A DNA stretch of 43,386 nt from Propionibacteriaceae bacterium UBA6238. GTDB taxonomy: Bacteria; Actinomycetota; Actinomycetes; Propionibacteriales; Propionibacteriaceae. Positions 6,650 to 16,058 of the stretch are shown here, piece after piece. The notes under the pieces were generated by a model. It was not told the DNA's origin. It was given only the letters and a program-made list of their open reading frames with translations, and did not search any database. Numbering within the stretch: the stretch's first letter is position 1; each line of letters opens with the position of its first letter. The DNA is taken from assembly GCA_002441465.1 (NCBI GenBank), contig DJWE01000072.1:44888-88273 (forward strand), given 5' to 3'. Position numbers and translations under genes: made by a program.

Positions 6650-8154
6650 GACCGAACCACGCCGACGAGGGCGGCACGGCCGCGCTTGAGCATCGCCTCG
6701 AGGCTGACGTCGTCCGTGCCGAGCGCAACCAGGTTCTGAGCCAACGCCCCGGCGACGATCGGGGTGGCGAACGAGGTGCCGCTCCACACCCCGAAGCCGC
6801 CGGAGAAGTCGTCGAGGTCGATCGTGGCCCGGTCGAGCGGGGCCGGACGGGTGCCGGCCCGGACGGCCTGCTGCTGGGCGGGCGCGAGCGTGTTGATCCC
6901 CGGCACCTCCGAACCCGGCTGGGTGGCGGCGTTCTGCGGCAGCGGCAGCGTGGACACGACCGCGGCGCCGGTGCGGTAGGTGGTCACCCATTCGCCGGCG
7001 TTGGAGAAGAGAGCGACGGTCGAAGCGTTCGGGTTGAGCGAGCCGACGCTGACCATGGCCAGCCCGTCCGGCAGCGCATGCGCGGCGAAGCCGGCCGGCA
7101 GGAAGGGCCGGTCGGTGGCGTCGTTGCCCGCTCCGGCCACGACGAGCACGCCGGCGCGTCCGAGGTCGCGGAGCACGGCTTCGACGCTGGTGTCGATGGG
7201 GTCGTCGTCGGCGTCCTCGTGGTAGTAGCCCGCCGAGATCGACAGCACGTCCACGATCAGGTTCGCATCGTGCGTGGCGAGAGCCTTGAGCTGGCGTTCG
7301 AGCAGGGTGTGCAGCGCGTCGATCAGGTCCGACTCGACGATCACGCCGTCGGCGTCCATCAGGACGTGTGCCTCGAGCCGTGCCGCGGGGCACTTCTGGC
7401 GGACGATGCCCGCGATGAACGTGCCGTGCCCGGCCAGCGGCGATCCGCTCCCGGACAGCGGGTCGGCGAGCCCGGAGGAGTCGTCGGGGACGGTGGTGCC
7501 GACCACGGTCACCACCCCCTTCGGGGCGAGTTGGGTCTGCGGATCGCCGGCGTCGGAGGTGAGCCGTCGTGCGAACCACGGGTGCGGTCCGATCCCGGTG
7601 TCGGGCATCACCACGACCGGCGGACGGGCGAGCTCGGGTGCGGTTCGGGCCGGGTCCGCCACGACCAGCGCCACCGGTGCCTTACCGCCGAGCCCGGGGA
7701 CCTGGTACTGCGCCGGCCCTCCGCCGATGCCGCCCCAGTAGCCGCCACCGCCGATGCCGCCCCAGTAGCCGCCACCGCCGGCGGGGAGCAGCACATGGTT
7801 GAGCTCGAAGACCGCCGCGCGGTCGGCTCCGATCGCGGCGCGAATGCGCTGCAGCGCCACCCAGGCGTCCGGCGGGCCGGCCAGCGTGCGGTCCTTGCTC
7901 ACCTGCAGGCCGAACACCTGCGGCGGTCGCGACTCCAGCTTCAGCGGCAGGTCGACCTCGCGACGGCGGCGCGGTTCGCCGACCGGCTGCAGCGTCCAGC
8001 CGAGTTCGGCGAGTGCGGCGCGAACGTCGTCGCGGACGGCGTCGAAGGCCGGGCCCGCCCGCACCAGGAGCTCCTCGGCGACGTACAGCGTCGGCTTCGG
8101 CGGTTTGGCGCCGGGACTGATCACGGCGGTGGCGGGGTCGAGCACACGGATCAC
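6646..8154 (-). CDS. S8 family (subtilisin-like) serine peptidase
   Basis: The catalytic triad is complete: Asp near residue 185 (VVVMPDTGIGPHPW), His near 243 (PLAGHGTFIAGI) and Ser near 461 (WSGTSFATPIVAG). Total length is 502 residues. The N-terminal 160 residues are not a signal peptide, so the protease is probably cytoplasmic. They include a Gly-Tyr-Trp-rich linker encoded by a 27-base tandem duplication at 7724-7777. The start is GTG at 8154, chosen because AGGAGGAG lies 7 bases upstream; the longer frame to 8205 has no such site and carries an unlikely N-terminus. It is the first gene of the operon with sigma factor, small protein and CHAT protease. A cytosolic subtilase beside a second protease and a sigma factor suggests a proteolytic signalling cascade. 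Confidence 0.9.
   Translation of the reverse strand: MIRVLDPATAVISPGAKPPKPTLYVAEELLVRAGPAFDAVRDDVRAALAELGWTLQPVGEPRRRREVDLPLKLESRPPQVFGLQVSKDRTLAGPPDAWVALQRIRAAIGADRAAVFELNHVLLPAGGGGYWGGIGGGGYWGGIGGGPAQYQVPGLGGKAPVALVVADPARTAPELARPPVVVMPDTGIGPHPWFARRLTSDAGDPQTQLAPKGVVTVVGTTVPDDSSGLADPLSGSGSPLAGHGTFIAGIVRQKCPAARLEAHVLMDADGVIVESDLIDALHTLLERQLKALATHDANLIVDVLSISAGYYHEDADDDPIDTSVEAVLRDLGRAGVLVVAGAGNDATDRPFLPAGFAAHALPDGLAMVSVGSLNPNASTVALFSNAGEWVTTYRTGAAVVSTLPLPQNAATQPGSEVPGINTLAPAQQQAVRAGTRPAPLDRATIDLDDFSGGFGVWSGTSFATPIVAGALAQNLVALGTDDVSLEAMLKRGRAALVGVVRS
7724..7777. repeat. 27-base perfect tandem duplication in the subtilase gene
   Basis: Two identical 27-base units (7724-7750 and 7751-7777) encode two copies of a nine-residue Gly-rich unit centred on GYWGGIGGG. 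The repeat forms a flexible, aromatic-containing linker between the N-terminal region and the protease domain. Copy number could vary by slippage. Confidence 0.85.
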
Positions 8155-8177
8155 GGCGAAGCTCCTCCTGCGCGGGC

Positions 8178-8199
8178 GGTCACAGCCTATGCAGTGACC
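8178..8199 (-). promoter_or_regulatory. Palindromic operator over the promoter of the subtilase-CHAT operon
   Basis: A perfect inverted repeat, GGTCAC-N10-GTGACC, lies 24-45 bases upstream of the subtilase GTG. Its spacer, read on the minus strand, contains TAGGCT, a good actinobacterial -10 hexamer. The arrangement fits a repressor or dedicated-sigma-factor site controlling the four-gene operon. The regulator is not identified. Confidence 0.5.
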
Positions 8200-8231
8200 T
8201 TTCATTCAGCTAGAGGCCTCAACTGCGCACG

Positions 8232-8281
8232 TGATACCTCCGCCGGCCTCGAATCGACCTCGATTCGGCGCCGGTGTATCA
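8232..8281. other. Imperfect hairpin in the upstream region of the protease operon
   Basis: Outer arms TGATAC/GTATCA, middle arms CCGG/CCGG and inner arms CGAATCG/CGATTCG fold around a four-base loop. It sits about 80 bases before the subtilase start, upstream of the putative promoter. The interval 8155-8528 holds this hairpin, the operator at 8178-8199 and the hairpin at 8474-8529; I see no gene in it. Confidence 0.4.
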
Positions 8282-8473
8282 GGGCCGGGACGGTCGGCTC
8301 TGAACCGGTGACATGCGGGCCCTGTCGAGGGGCCCGGGGCCGCTCAGGAGGGAGGGCGGCGACCGGGTACACCTCGGCGAGTTCCGCGCATCGAGGGCGC
8401 GGTTCCCGCGGGGGAGGGGGAACGGCGGCCGGGAGCCGTGCCGTCGTGCGGCCGAGGAGTCCCGGCTGTCGGC

Positions 8474-8528
8474 AAGCTGGTCGTCGGAGTCCGGGTCGGA
8501 GGGGGACGCCGGACGCCGACGACCAGCT

Positions 8529-8529
<1 letters not shown>
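8474..8529 (-). terminator. Hairpin at the 3' end of the ABC-F gene
   Basis: A 19-pair stem with one mismatch (AAGCTGGTCGTCGG and its complement) begins in the stop codon of the ABC-F gene. The loop is 18 bases. No U-run follows, so it is either a GC-type terminator or an RNA-stabilising stem. Confidence 0.5.
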
Positions 8530-10214
<1,685 letters not shown>

Positions 10215-10413
10215 GGAAGACCTCGATCGCTGGTTGGGACACGGCGAGAGGTCAGTTCCACATGCCTCCAGGGTGCGACATCGATCTCAGATCCGTCAAA
10301 CCGGACCTGACCAGGCCGTCTGAACGACACCTGAACCGCTCTCCGGAACCGCTCAGTGCGGCCGGGTACCGTCGGGCGACATCAGTCACATCGCTCACCC
10401 CCAGGAGGAACTG

Positions 10414-11244
10414 ATGAGAATCGTCCGCGCCGTCGGGGCGGGAATCGTCGGGCTCGGCTTGCTTGCCGGGTGCGCGCTCGAGCATCCTCCGATCGCTCCC
10501 GGTCGACCTTCGGCGTCCAGCACCGTCGCGGCTCCGTTGCCGAGCGTGCCCGCCACGTCCGCTTCGCCGGTCGCCGAGGAGACGACCGCGTCGGCACCCG
10601 GCTCTACTCCGCCCGTCCCGAAGGAGAAGCCCCGGGCGGTGAACTGCGCCAAGGAGAAGTGTGTTGCGCTGACCTTCGACGACGGTCCCGGCCCGTATAC
10701 GAGAGCGCTGCTGACGCGCCTCGCCGACGCCACCGCGCCGGCTACCTTCTTCGTGGTCGGCGAGCGAGTTGCGGCCTACCCCGGCGTGGCCAAGGCGATC
10801 GCCACGGCGGGTCACGAGATCGACGTCCACACCTGGGATCACCGCGATCTGACCACGCTCACGCGTGCCCAGATCGATCACCAGCTGCGTGCGAGCGTCC
10901 GGGTGATCAGGCGCGACGCCGGAGTCGACCCACGCTATCTGCGACCGTCCTACGGTGCGATGAACGCCAAGGTCCACGCGGCTGCCAGGCACGCGGGCCT
11001 GGCCCTCGCACTGTGGAGCGTCGACACCCTCGATTGGCGGACGCACAACGTCCGGCGAACCGTTGCCGTCGCGGTGCGACAGGCCACTCGCGGCTCGATC
11101 ATCCTGCTCCACGACATCCACGCGACCAGCGTCAGGGCGGTCCGCCCGATCATCGACCGGTTGCGTACGAAGGGCTTCACCTTCGTCACGGTGAGCACCC
11201 TGCTCGGCAAGACCAAACCCGGGACTAAGTACTTCCACGGCTGA
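10414..11244 (+). CDS. Polysaccharide deacetylase family lipoprotein (NodB domain)
   Basis: The 276-residue protein begins with a lipoprotein signal (basic MRIVR, hydrophobic core, lipobox LLAGC with the acylated Cys near residue 21). A Pro/Ser/Thr-rich spacer follows. The NodB domain covers about 80-270 and all five family motifs are visible: TFDDGPG (metal Asp and catalytic Asp), HTWDH (His-x3-His metal site), RPSYG, DTLDW and ILLHDIH. It is therefore a likely metal-dependent de-N-acetylase at the outer face of the membrane, acting on peptidoglycan or another cell-wall polysaccharide; the substrate is not deducible. ATG at 10414 has GGAGG seven bases upstream. A nested hairpin follows the stop. 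Confidence 0.9.
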   Translation: MRIVRAVGAGIVGLGLLAGCALEHPPIAPGRPSASSTVAAPLPSVPATSASPVAEETTASAPGSTPPVPKEKPRAVNCAKEKCVALTFDDGPGPYTRALLTRLADATAPATFFVVGERVAAYPGVAKAIATAGHEIDVHTWDHRDLTTLTRAQIDHQLRASVRVIRRDAGVDPRYLRPSYGAMNAKVHAAARHAGLALALWSVDTLDWRTHNVRRTVAVAVRQATRGSIILLHDIHATSVRAVRPIIDRLRTKGFTFVTVSTLLGKTKPGTKYFHG

Positions 11245-11245
11245 T

Positions 11246-11288
11246 CCAGTCCCCGTTCGGGGGACAGCGGGGGAGTGGCCGGGACTGG
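11246..11288 (+). terminator. Nested hairpin after the deacetylase gene
   Basis: Outer arms CCAGTCCC/GGGACTGG enclose an inner GTCCCC-GTTCG-GGGGAC stem. It begins two bases after the deacetylase stop. It lacks a T-run, so termination is probable but not certain. Confidence 0.5.
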
Positions 11289-11373
11289 CAAGATGGATCC
11301 CGACGACTGACCGACCGCGTGGGGGCGCGGTTCGGCGGAGGGGATTGTCACAACCGTTGGGGGGCGGCTGACT

Positions 11374-11961
11374 TTGTCGTATGCAGGTTATGGGCGTGTT
11401 CTCGCCCGCTATCCGGAGACCGTCGATCTGGTTCCCGTGCTCAGGGCACGGGTGAACCTGGTCGCCTTCGGTCTCGTCATGGTCGCCATGCCGTTGATGA
11501 TGGTGGCCTTTCCACCGTCGGGGAATCTGGCCTTCACTGATGTGCAGCAGTGGGTCGGCGGCGTGGGTCTGCTCCTGTTCGGGCCGGCCACCGCCTACCT
11601 CGCCGTCCGTTCGACGCGGAGACGGGCCGCGCTCCGGCTCACCGCGGACGGGCTCACCGACGACTCCTCGCTCACGGCCGTGGGTTTCGTGCCGTGGAGT
11701 GAGGTCGCCGGGGTGAGCCTTGAGCGGATCTCGCGAGCCACGATGATCGGCGTCCGGCTGCGCGACCCGGAGACGTTCATCGCATCGCTGAGCTGGTTCC
11801 GGCGGATCTCCGCACGGACCAACCTGCGCATGTTCGGCGTGCCGGTCTGGATCAATCCGGCCGGGTTGCCGGACGCCGAAGAGGTCGTCGCGCAGATCGA
11901 GGTCTATCGGCGCAGCTGGGCGGATCGGCCCCGGTACGCGCTCGTGCAGGACGCGAGCTGA
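11374..11961 (+). CDS. STM3941-like membrane protein
   Basis: The 195-residue protein has a short cytosolic N-terminus and two membrane segments (about 28-46 and 60-78, the second ending in GLLLFGPATAYLAV). A basic RSTRRR stop-transfer follows. The cytosolic beta-rich domain has LTADGLTDDSSLTAVGFVPW and SEVAGVSLERI, the pattern of STM3941-family proteins (a PH-like fold). The start is TTG at 11374, preceded by a G-rich stretch; no better start lies before the first membrane segment. Function is unknown in this family. It stands alone between the deacetylase and an acetyltransferase. Confidence 0.7.
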   Translation: MSYAGYGRVLARYPETVDLVPVLRARVNLVAFGLVMVAMPLMMVAFPPSGNLAFTDVQQWVGGVGLLLFGPATAYLAVRSTRRRAALRLTADGLTDDSSLTAVGFVPWSEVAGVSLERISRATMIGVRLRDPETFIASLSWFRRISARTNLRMFGVPVWINPAGLPDAEEVVAQIEVYRRSWADRPRYALVQDAS

Positions 11962-12037
11962 CCGGCTCGACCGAGGGCTGCCGGTGGCCCCGGCGAGATC
12001 GGCCCGGCCGGGAGGCTTCGATCCGGTCGCGCGGCGG

Positions 12038-12043
12038 TAGCGT
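12038..12043 (+). promoter_or_regulatory. -10 element for a leaderless acetyltransferase mRNA
   Basis: TAGCGT lies six bases before the ATG at 12050, so transcription would start at or next to the start codon. No Shine-Dalgarno sequence precedes the ATG, which agrees with a leaderless message. Confidence 0.45.
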
Positions 12044-12049
12044 GCAGCC

Positions 12050-12577
12050 ATGGTGCCCGAGCTCGAGACGTCCAGGCTGCGCCTGCGGCCCTGGCGGACT
12101 TCGGACCTGAACGCCGCCGTCGAGATCTACTCGAACGGGGAGGTGGCTCGCTACCTCGGACGCACGCCGCGGGCGTGGACCGGTCCTGCCGACGCCCACG
12201 CCGCCCTGGCGCGCTGGGCGTCCTTCGAGGGACCCCGGTACGGGGTATGGGCGATCGTGCCGCACGACGAGGACGATCCGGTCGGTAGCGCGTTGCTCAA
12301 GCTGCTGCCGTACAGCAGCGGGGAGACCTCGCCCGACACCGAGGTGGGCTGGCACCTGCATCCGCGGGTGTGGGGACGCGGCTACGCGACCGAGGCCGGC
12401 GGGCGGTTGCTCGAGCACGCCTGGATGCACGGGATCGAGGAGGTCTTCGCGGTCACCTACCCGGCCAATCTCGCGTCCCAGGCGGTCTGTGCCCGGCTGG
12501 GCATGACCGGACTGGGGCAGACCGATCGCTACTACGGGCTCACCTGCGAGCTGTTCAGGGTGGCCCGGCCCAGCTGA
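12050..12577 (+). CDS. GNAT family N-acetyltransferase (RimJ/RimL type)
   Basis: The 175-residue protein shows the opening of the Acetyltransf_3 group (LETSRLRLRPWRTSDL, residues 4-19), the central strands with TEVGWHLHPRVWGRGYATEA (about 101-120), and the terminal SQAVCARLGMTGLG block (about 143-157). RGYATEA corresponds to the acetyl-CoA pyrophosphate-binding loop (Q/RxxGxG/A). Members acetylate ribosomal-protein N-termini, antibiotics or small amines; the substrate cannot be inferred. It is cytosolic, monocistronic and probably leaderless. Confidence 0.85.
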   Translation: MVPELETSRLRLRPWRTSDLNAAVEIYSNGEVARYLGRTPRAWTGPADAHAALARWASFEGPRYGVWAIVPHDEDDPVGSALLKLLPYSSGETSPDTEVGWHLHPRVWGRGYATEAGGRLLEHAWMHGIEEVFAVTYPANLASQAVCARLGMTGLGQTDRYYGLTCELFRVARPS

Positions 12578-12703
12578 TCGGCGCCACGACGGCGCGGTTT
12601 CACGCTGTCGGCGGCGGCGCCGTGGCCGTGAGAACAGCCCGTGATCAGGGAGTTTGCGCCGACGCCCGGAAGTGGTGCTACCCTGCCTTTAGCAAGACAG
12701 ACA

Positions 12704-12733
12704 GGGTTGTTACCCGGTAACGGGGCAAGACCT
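12704..12733 (+). promoter_or_regulatory. RAT: binding site for a BglG/LicT-type antiterminator
   Basis: The stretch beginning GGGTTGTTACCCGG and ending GGGGCAAGACCT closely follows the ribonucleic antiterminator consensus of sac/bgl operons (GGnTTGTTAC...GCAnGCAAnACCT). It overlaps by six bases the left arm of the terminator that follows. Thus binding of the antiterminator would prevent terminator folding. The regulator is encoded two genes downstream. Confidence 0.85.
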
Positions 12734-12768
12734 GAGGAGCACAGAGAGTGCGCCTCGGGTCTTTTTGT
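12728..12768 (+). terminator. Regulated intrinsic terminator before the PTS gene
   Basis: AGACCTGAGG pairs with CCTCGGGTCT (one G-U), with an inner GCAC/GTGC stem, followed by TTTTTGTGTTTT. It lies in the leader of the PTS gene and is mutually exclusive with the RAT structure. This is one of the few terminators in the window with a true U-run. Confidence 0.85.
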
Positions 12769-12800
12769 GTTTTCGGGCAGTTTTCCGGGAAGGACAGACA

Positions 12801-14885
12801 ATGGAGTCGGTAACGAAACCGAGTACCGCAGAACAGATCGTGGCAGCGGTCGGAGGGGCAGACAATGTGCTCAGCCTCACCCACTGCGCGACGCGTTTGC
12901 GGTTCGAACTGAAGGACGCCTCGGGAGTCAGGGCAAAGGTAGTGGAGAAGGTGCCCGGCGTGATGGGCGCCGTGCCCCAAAGCGGTGACCGCTACCAGGT
13001 GGTGATCGGCGGCGGCGTCCAGAACACCTTCAACCAGATCATGAACCTGCCGGAGATGGCCGGGGTGGGCAAGGGCCTTTCCGATGCGGACGTGAAGGCT
13101 CGCGAGCGCGCCAAGGCCCGCGGCAAGGTGGCCTGGCTGGACGCGTTCTTCGAGTACCTGTCCGACTCGTTCCGGCCGCTGCTGGGCGTGCTGCTCGGCG
13201 CGTCCTTGATCATCGCGATCGCTGCGGTGCTGGACGCCATCGGCCTGGTCGACTTCCGCTCCGCCGACAAGGCGGCCGGCTGGATCTTCTGGGACGCGAT
13301 GTGGCGGGCCGTGTTCTACTTCCTGCCGATCATGGTGGCCTACAACGCGTCGAAGAAGCTCAACGTCGACCCGTGGGTAGGCGCCACCATCATGGCCGCC
13401 TTGATGACGCCGAACTTCCTCAGCCTCTCCTCCGCGGACGCGGTCGCCAAGCTGGGCACGGTCTGCACGACCAACCCGCTGCTGGGCACGCAATCCTGCG
13501 TGGCGAACATCTTCGGCTTCCCGATGCAGCTCAATGACTACGGCGGCCAGGTGTTCGTCCCGCTGATCATGGTCGCGCTGCTTTCTCCGCTGTACAAGCT
13601 GCTCAAGAAGATCTTCCCGGAGAACATCCAGATGGTGTTCGTGCCCTTCTTCTCGATGCTGATCATGATTCCGGTGACCGCCTTCCTGATCGGCCCGCTC
13701 GGAATCTGGCTCGGCAACGGCCTCGGCACCGGACTCGCCTGGCTGAACAGCAGCGCGCCGATCCTGTTCGCGATCATCATTCCGATGATCTACCCGTTCC
13801 TGGTGCCGCTGGGTCTGCACTGGCCGTTGAACGCCTTGATGTTGGTGAACATCAACACCCTCGGCTACGACTTCATTCAGGGCCCGATGGGTTCGTGGAA
13901 CTTCGCCTGCTTCGGCGCTACCGCCGGCGTGCTGCTGATCGCCTGGCGAAATCGCAATACGGAAATGAAGGAGATCGCGACCGGCGCTCTCGCTGCGGGT
14001 CTGTTGGGCGGCATCTCCGAGCCGTCTCTGTACGGCATCCACCTGCGCTACAAGCGGATCTACCCGCGCATGCTGGTGGGCTGTGCGGTGGGCGGCATCC
14101 TGACCGGTCTGCTCGGCTGGTCCAGCGGCGGCGTCAAGACCGATGTCTTCGCCTTCACCTCGCTGCTGACCATTCCGGTGTTCAGCCCGATGTGGGTCTA
14201 CGTCATCTCGATCGCCGCGGCGTTCGTCACCGCGATGGTGCTCGTACTGATCTCCGACTACCGCACGCCGGAGCAGAAGGCCGAGGAAGCCGCCGAGCGC
14301 GAGCAGGCCGAGGCCGACCTGGCCATGGAGCGTGAGCGCAAGGCGCAGGGCGGTGCGGGAGTGTCGTCCGGGTCGTCCGCCGCCCCTCTCGCGGCGTCCG
14401 CCGCCGGCGGTGGCGTGGCCACCTTGGTGCGGACGGACGTGATCACCGCGCCCGTGGCCGGTGAGGTGGTCGCGCTCGAGCAGGTCAACGACAAGGTGTT
14501 CGCGTCCAAGGCACTCGGCGAGGGCGTCGGTATCAAGCCGACCAGCGGACGCGTGGTCGCCCCGGTCTCGGGGACCCTGGTCACGGTGCCCGAGAGCGGT
14601 CACGCCTTCGGCATCAAGACCGACGACGGGATCGAGGTGCTGGTGCATGTGGGTATCGACACCGTCCGTCTCGACGGTCGCGGCTTCGACGTCGCGGTCG
14701 CGAAGGATCAGCGGGTCGGGGCCGGGGACGTGCTCGCGGAGGTCGATCTGAACGCGATCAGGGACGCCGGTTTCGATACCACCACGATCGTCGTGGTGAT
14801 CAACACCATGGCGCTGACCGCGGTCACCCCACGGAAGGCCGACCTGGTTGCCCTCGGGGACGCCATCATTGATGTGACCCCCTGA
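12801..14885 (+). CDS. PTS transporter EIIBCA, beta-glucoside family
   Basis: The 694-residue permease takes up and phosphorylates a sugar. Domain order is EIIB (1-90, phosphorylated Cys29 in THCATRLRF), EIIC (about 105-490, ten or so membrane segments, with GGISEPSLYGIHLRYKR), then an Ala/Ser-rich linker. EIIA covers about 540-694, with His616 in VLVHVGIDTVRLDGRGF. The B-C-A order and the BglG-type regulation place it in the glucoside/sucrose/trehalose EII group; a beta-glucoside is the most likely substrate, but no glycosidase gene is adjacent to settle it. ATG at 12801 is chosen because GGAAGGA lies just upstream; the longer frame starts inside the terminator. It is followed by its antiterminator gene. 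Confidence 0.9.
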   Translation: MESVTKPSTAEQIVAAVGGADNVLSLTHCATRLRFELKDASGVRAKVVEKVPGVMGAVPQSGDRYQVVIGGGVQNTFNQIMNLPEMAGVGKGLSDADVKARERAKARGKVAWLDAFFEYLSDSFRPLLGVLLGASLIIAIAAVLDAIGLVDFRSADKAAGWIFWDAMWRAVFYFLPIMVAYNASKKLNVDPWVGATIMAALMTPNFLSLSSADAVAKLGTVCTTNPLLGTQSCVANIFGFPMQLNDYGGQVFVPLIMVALLSPLYKLLKKIFPENIQMVFVPFFSMLIMIPVTAFLIGPLGIWLGNGLGTGLAWLNSSAPILFAIIIPMIYPFLVPLGLHWPLNALMLVNINTLGYDFIQGPMGSWNFACFGATAGVLLIAWRNRNTEMKEIATGALAAGLLGGISEPSLYGIHLRYKRIYPRMLVGCAVGGILTGLLGWSSGGVKTDVFAFTSLLTIPVFSPMWVYVISIAAAFVTAMVLVLISDYRTPEQKAEEAAEREQAEADLAMERERKAQGGAGVSSGSSAAPLAASAAGGGVATLVRTDVITAPVAGEVVALEQVNDKVFASKALGEGVGIKPTSGRVVAPVSGTLVTVPESGHAFGIKTDDGIEVLVHVGIDTVRLDGRGFDVAVAKDQRVGAGDVLAEVDLNAIRDAGFDTTTIVVVINTMALTAVTPRKADLVALGDAIIDVTP

Positions 14886-14990
14886 GAGGAGCGCGCCCGG
14901 TGTTCGGTTGGATGGCGACCGCGACTCGCCGCGCTCGGTTCCGTCCCGGATTCGCTCCGGGATCGGCGAGCAGGGCCGACCAGGCCTGAC

Positions 14991-15836
14991 ATGGAGATCG
15001 CGCGCGTCTTCAACAACAACCTCGTCCTGGCACTGGACGAGGAGGGTCGAGAGGTGATTCTGACCGGCCGCGGCCTGGGCTTCCAGGCCCGGCCGGGCCA
15101 GGTCATCGACGAGACCCGAGTGGTGCGAACCTTCGTCCCTTCCGATGGCCGCGACCCCGACCACCTGGCCGAGTTGCTTTCCGGGATTCCGCCCGAGCAC
15201 ATCCAGCTGGTCAGCGACGCGCTCTCCGAAGTCGGCCTGGACGCCGTCGGGAAGAACCCGGCACTGGTGATCGCGGTGGCCGACCACGTCAGCTTCGCGC
15301 TGCGCCGGGTGGCGATCGGGATGGACCTGGAGTATCCGCTCCTCGCCGAGGTGCAGCACCTCTACGCCGACGAGTACGCCCAGGCTCGGGCGCTACTGGC
15401 AGCGATCAACCAGCGCAGCAGCGTCGAGCTGCCGTCGGCAGAGGCGGTCGGGCTGGCATTGCACCTGGTCAACGCAGGATTCGCCACGGGAGACCTGTCC
15501 TACACCTACACGATGACCGGTGTGATCCAGCAGATGGTGACGGTGATCGAGCAGCTCTACGGGCTGCACCTCGATTCGGGCAGTGTCAGTGTGGGCCGGT
15601 TCGTCACGCACCTGCGCTACCTCTTCGTCCGGATCCACCAGCACCGCCAGTTGCACGAGGAACATTCGGCGATCGGTACCGCGATCCGCGACGCCTACCC
15701 GCAGGCCGCCGATTGTGCCCGCCGGCTCGCCGAACTCCTGGAACTGCGGCTCGGCGCCGCCCTCACCGAGGACGAGATCTCCTACCTCGCCCTCCACATC
15801 GCCCGGGTCACCACCGACATGGAACAGCCGGGCTGA
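14991..15836 (+). CDS. BglG/LicT family transcription antiterminator (PRD protein)
   Basis: The 281-residue protein has the CAT RNA-binding domain at residues 1-55 (MEIARVFNNNLVLALDEEG, the family hallmark). Two PTS regulation domains follow: PRD1 about 70-170 (His in AVADHVSFALRR and VGLALHLVNAG) and PRD2 about 175-280 (His in GRFVTHLRYLFVR and YLALHIARV). In this family the EII phosphorylates PRD1 when sugar is absent and HPr phosphorylates PRD2; the active dimer binds the RAT and blocks termination. The target is the switch at 12704-12768. The gene follows the EII gene after 105 bases, probably on the same mRNA, giving a self-regulated circuit. Confidence 0.92.
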   Translation: MEIARVFNNNLVLALDEEGREVILTGRGLGFQARPGQVIDETRVVRTFVPSDGRDPDHLAELLSGIPPEHIQLVSDALSEVGLDAVGKNPALVIAVADHVSFALRRVAIGMDLEYPLLAEVQHLYADEYAQARALLAAINQRSSVELPSAEAVGLALHLVNAGFATGDLSYTYTMTGVIQQMVTVIEQLYGLHLDSGSVSVGRFVTHLRYLFVRIHQHRQLHEEHSAIGTAIRDAYPQAADCARRLAELLELRLGAALTEDEISYLALHIARVTTDMEQPG

Positions 15837-15859
15837 GTCCGGTCGGTTGCCGATCCGGC

Positions 15860-15879
15860 CCGAGTTCTGCCGGTTCTGG
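15860..15879 (+). repeat. Degenerate half copy of palindrome R4
   Basis: CCGAGTTCTGCCGGTTCTGG matches 17 of 20 bases with the left arm of R4 at 15911-15930. It has no opposing arm and looks like a decayed or partial copy. Confidence 0.45.
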
Positions 15880-15900
15880 CTGGGCGGCTCGGAGGAGCGG

Positions 15901-15975
15901 CGGGCGAGAACCGAGTTGTGCTGGTTATGGGGCCGTTTCGCAGGTGCATAACCGACACAACTCGGTTCTGACCCG
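15901..15975. repeat. Long palindromic element R4 between converging genes
   Basis: Arms beginning GAACCGAGTTGTG and ending CACAACTCGGTTC pair with a few mismatches over about 28 bases. It sits between the antiterminator and glutathione peroxidase 3' ends. Like the other long palindromes here it has CCGAGTT near the outside of the stem. The stretch 15837-16058 holds no gene. Confidence 0.7.
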
Positions 15976-16058
15976 AATCAGCCGTCCTTGTGGGCCCGAT
16001 AACCCGCCGATCTCGGTCGCGTGGTTGAGGTCGGCCGTCGCTGCGGCGTGCGCGGGGA

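Noticed and set aside
6080..7579. Single long protein combining sigma factor with upstream sequence
   Set aside because: The upstream part is the subtilase gene read in another frame; the sigma factor starts at GTG 6649, overlapping the subtilase stop.
10252..10263. Three-codon leader ORF (MWN) before the ABC-F gene, suggestive of antibiotic-sensing attenuation
   Set aside because: The GGAGG is only one base from the ATG, too close for normal initiation, and no alternative hairpins were evident.
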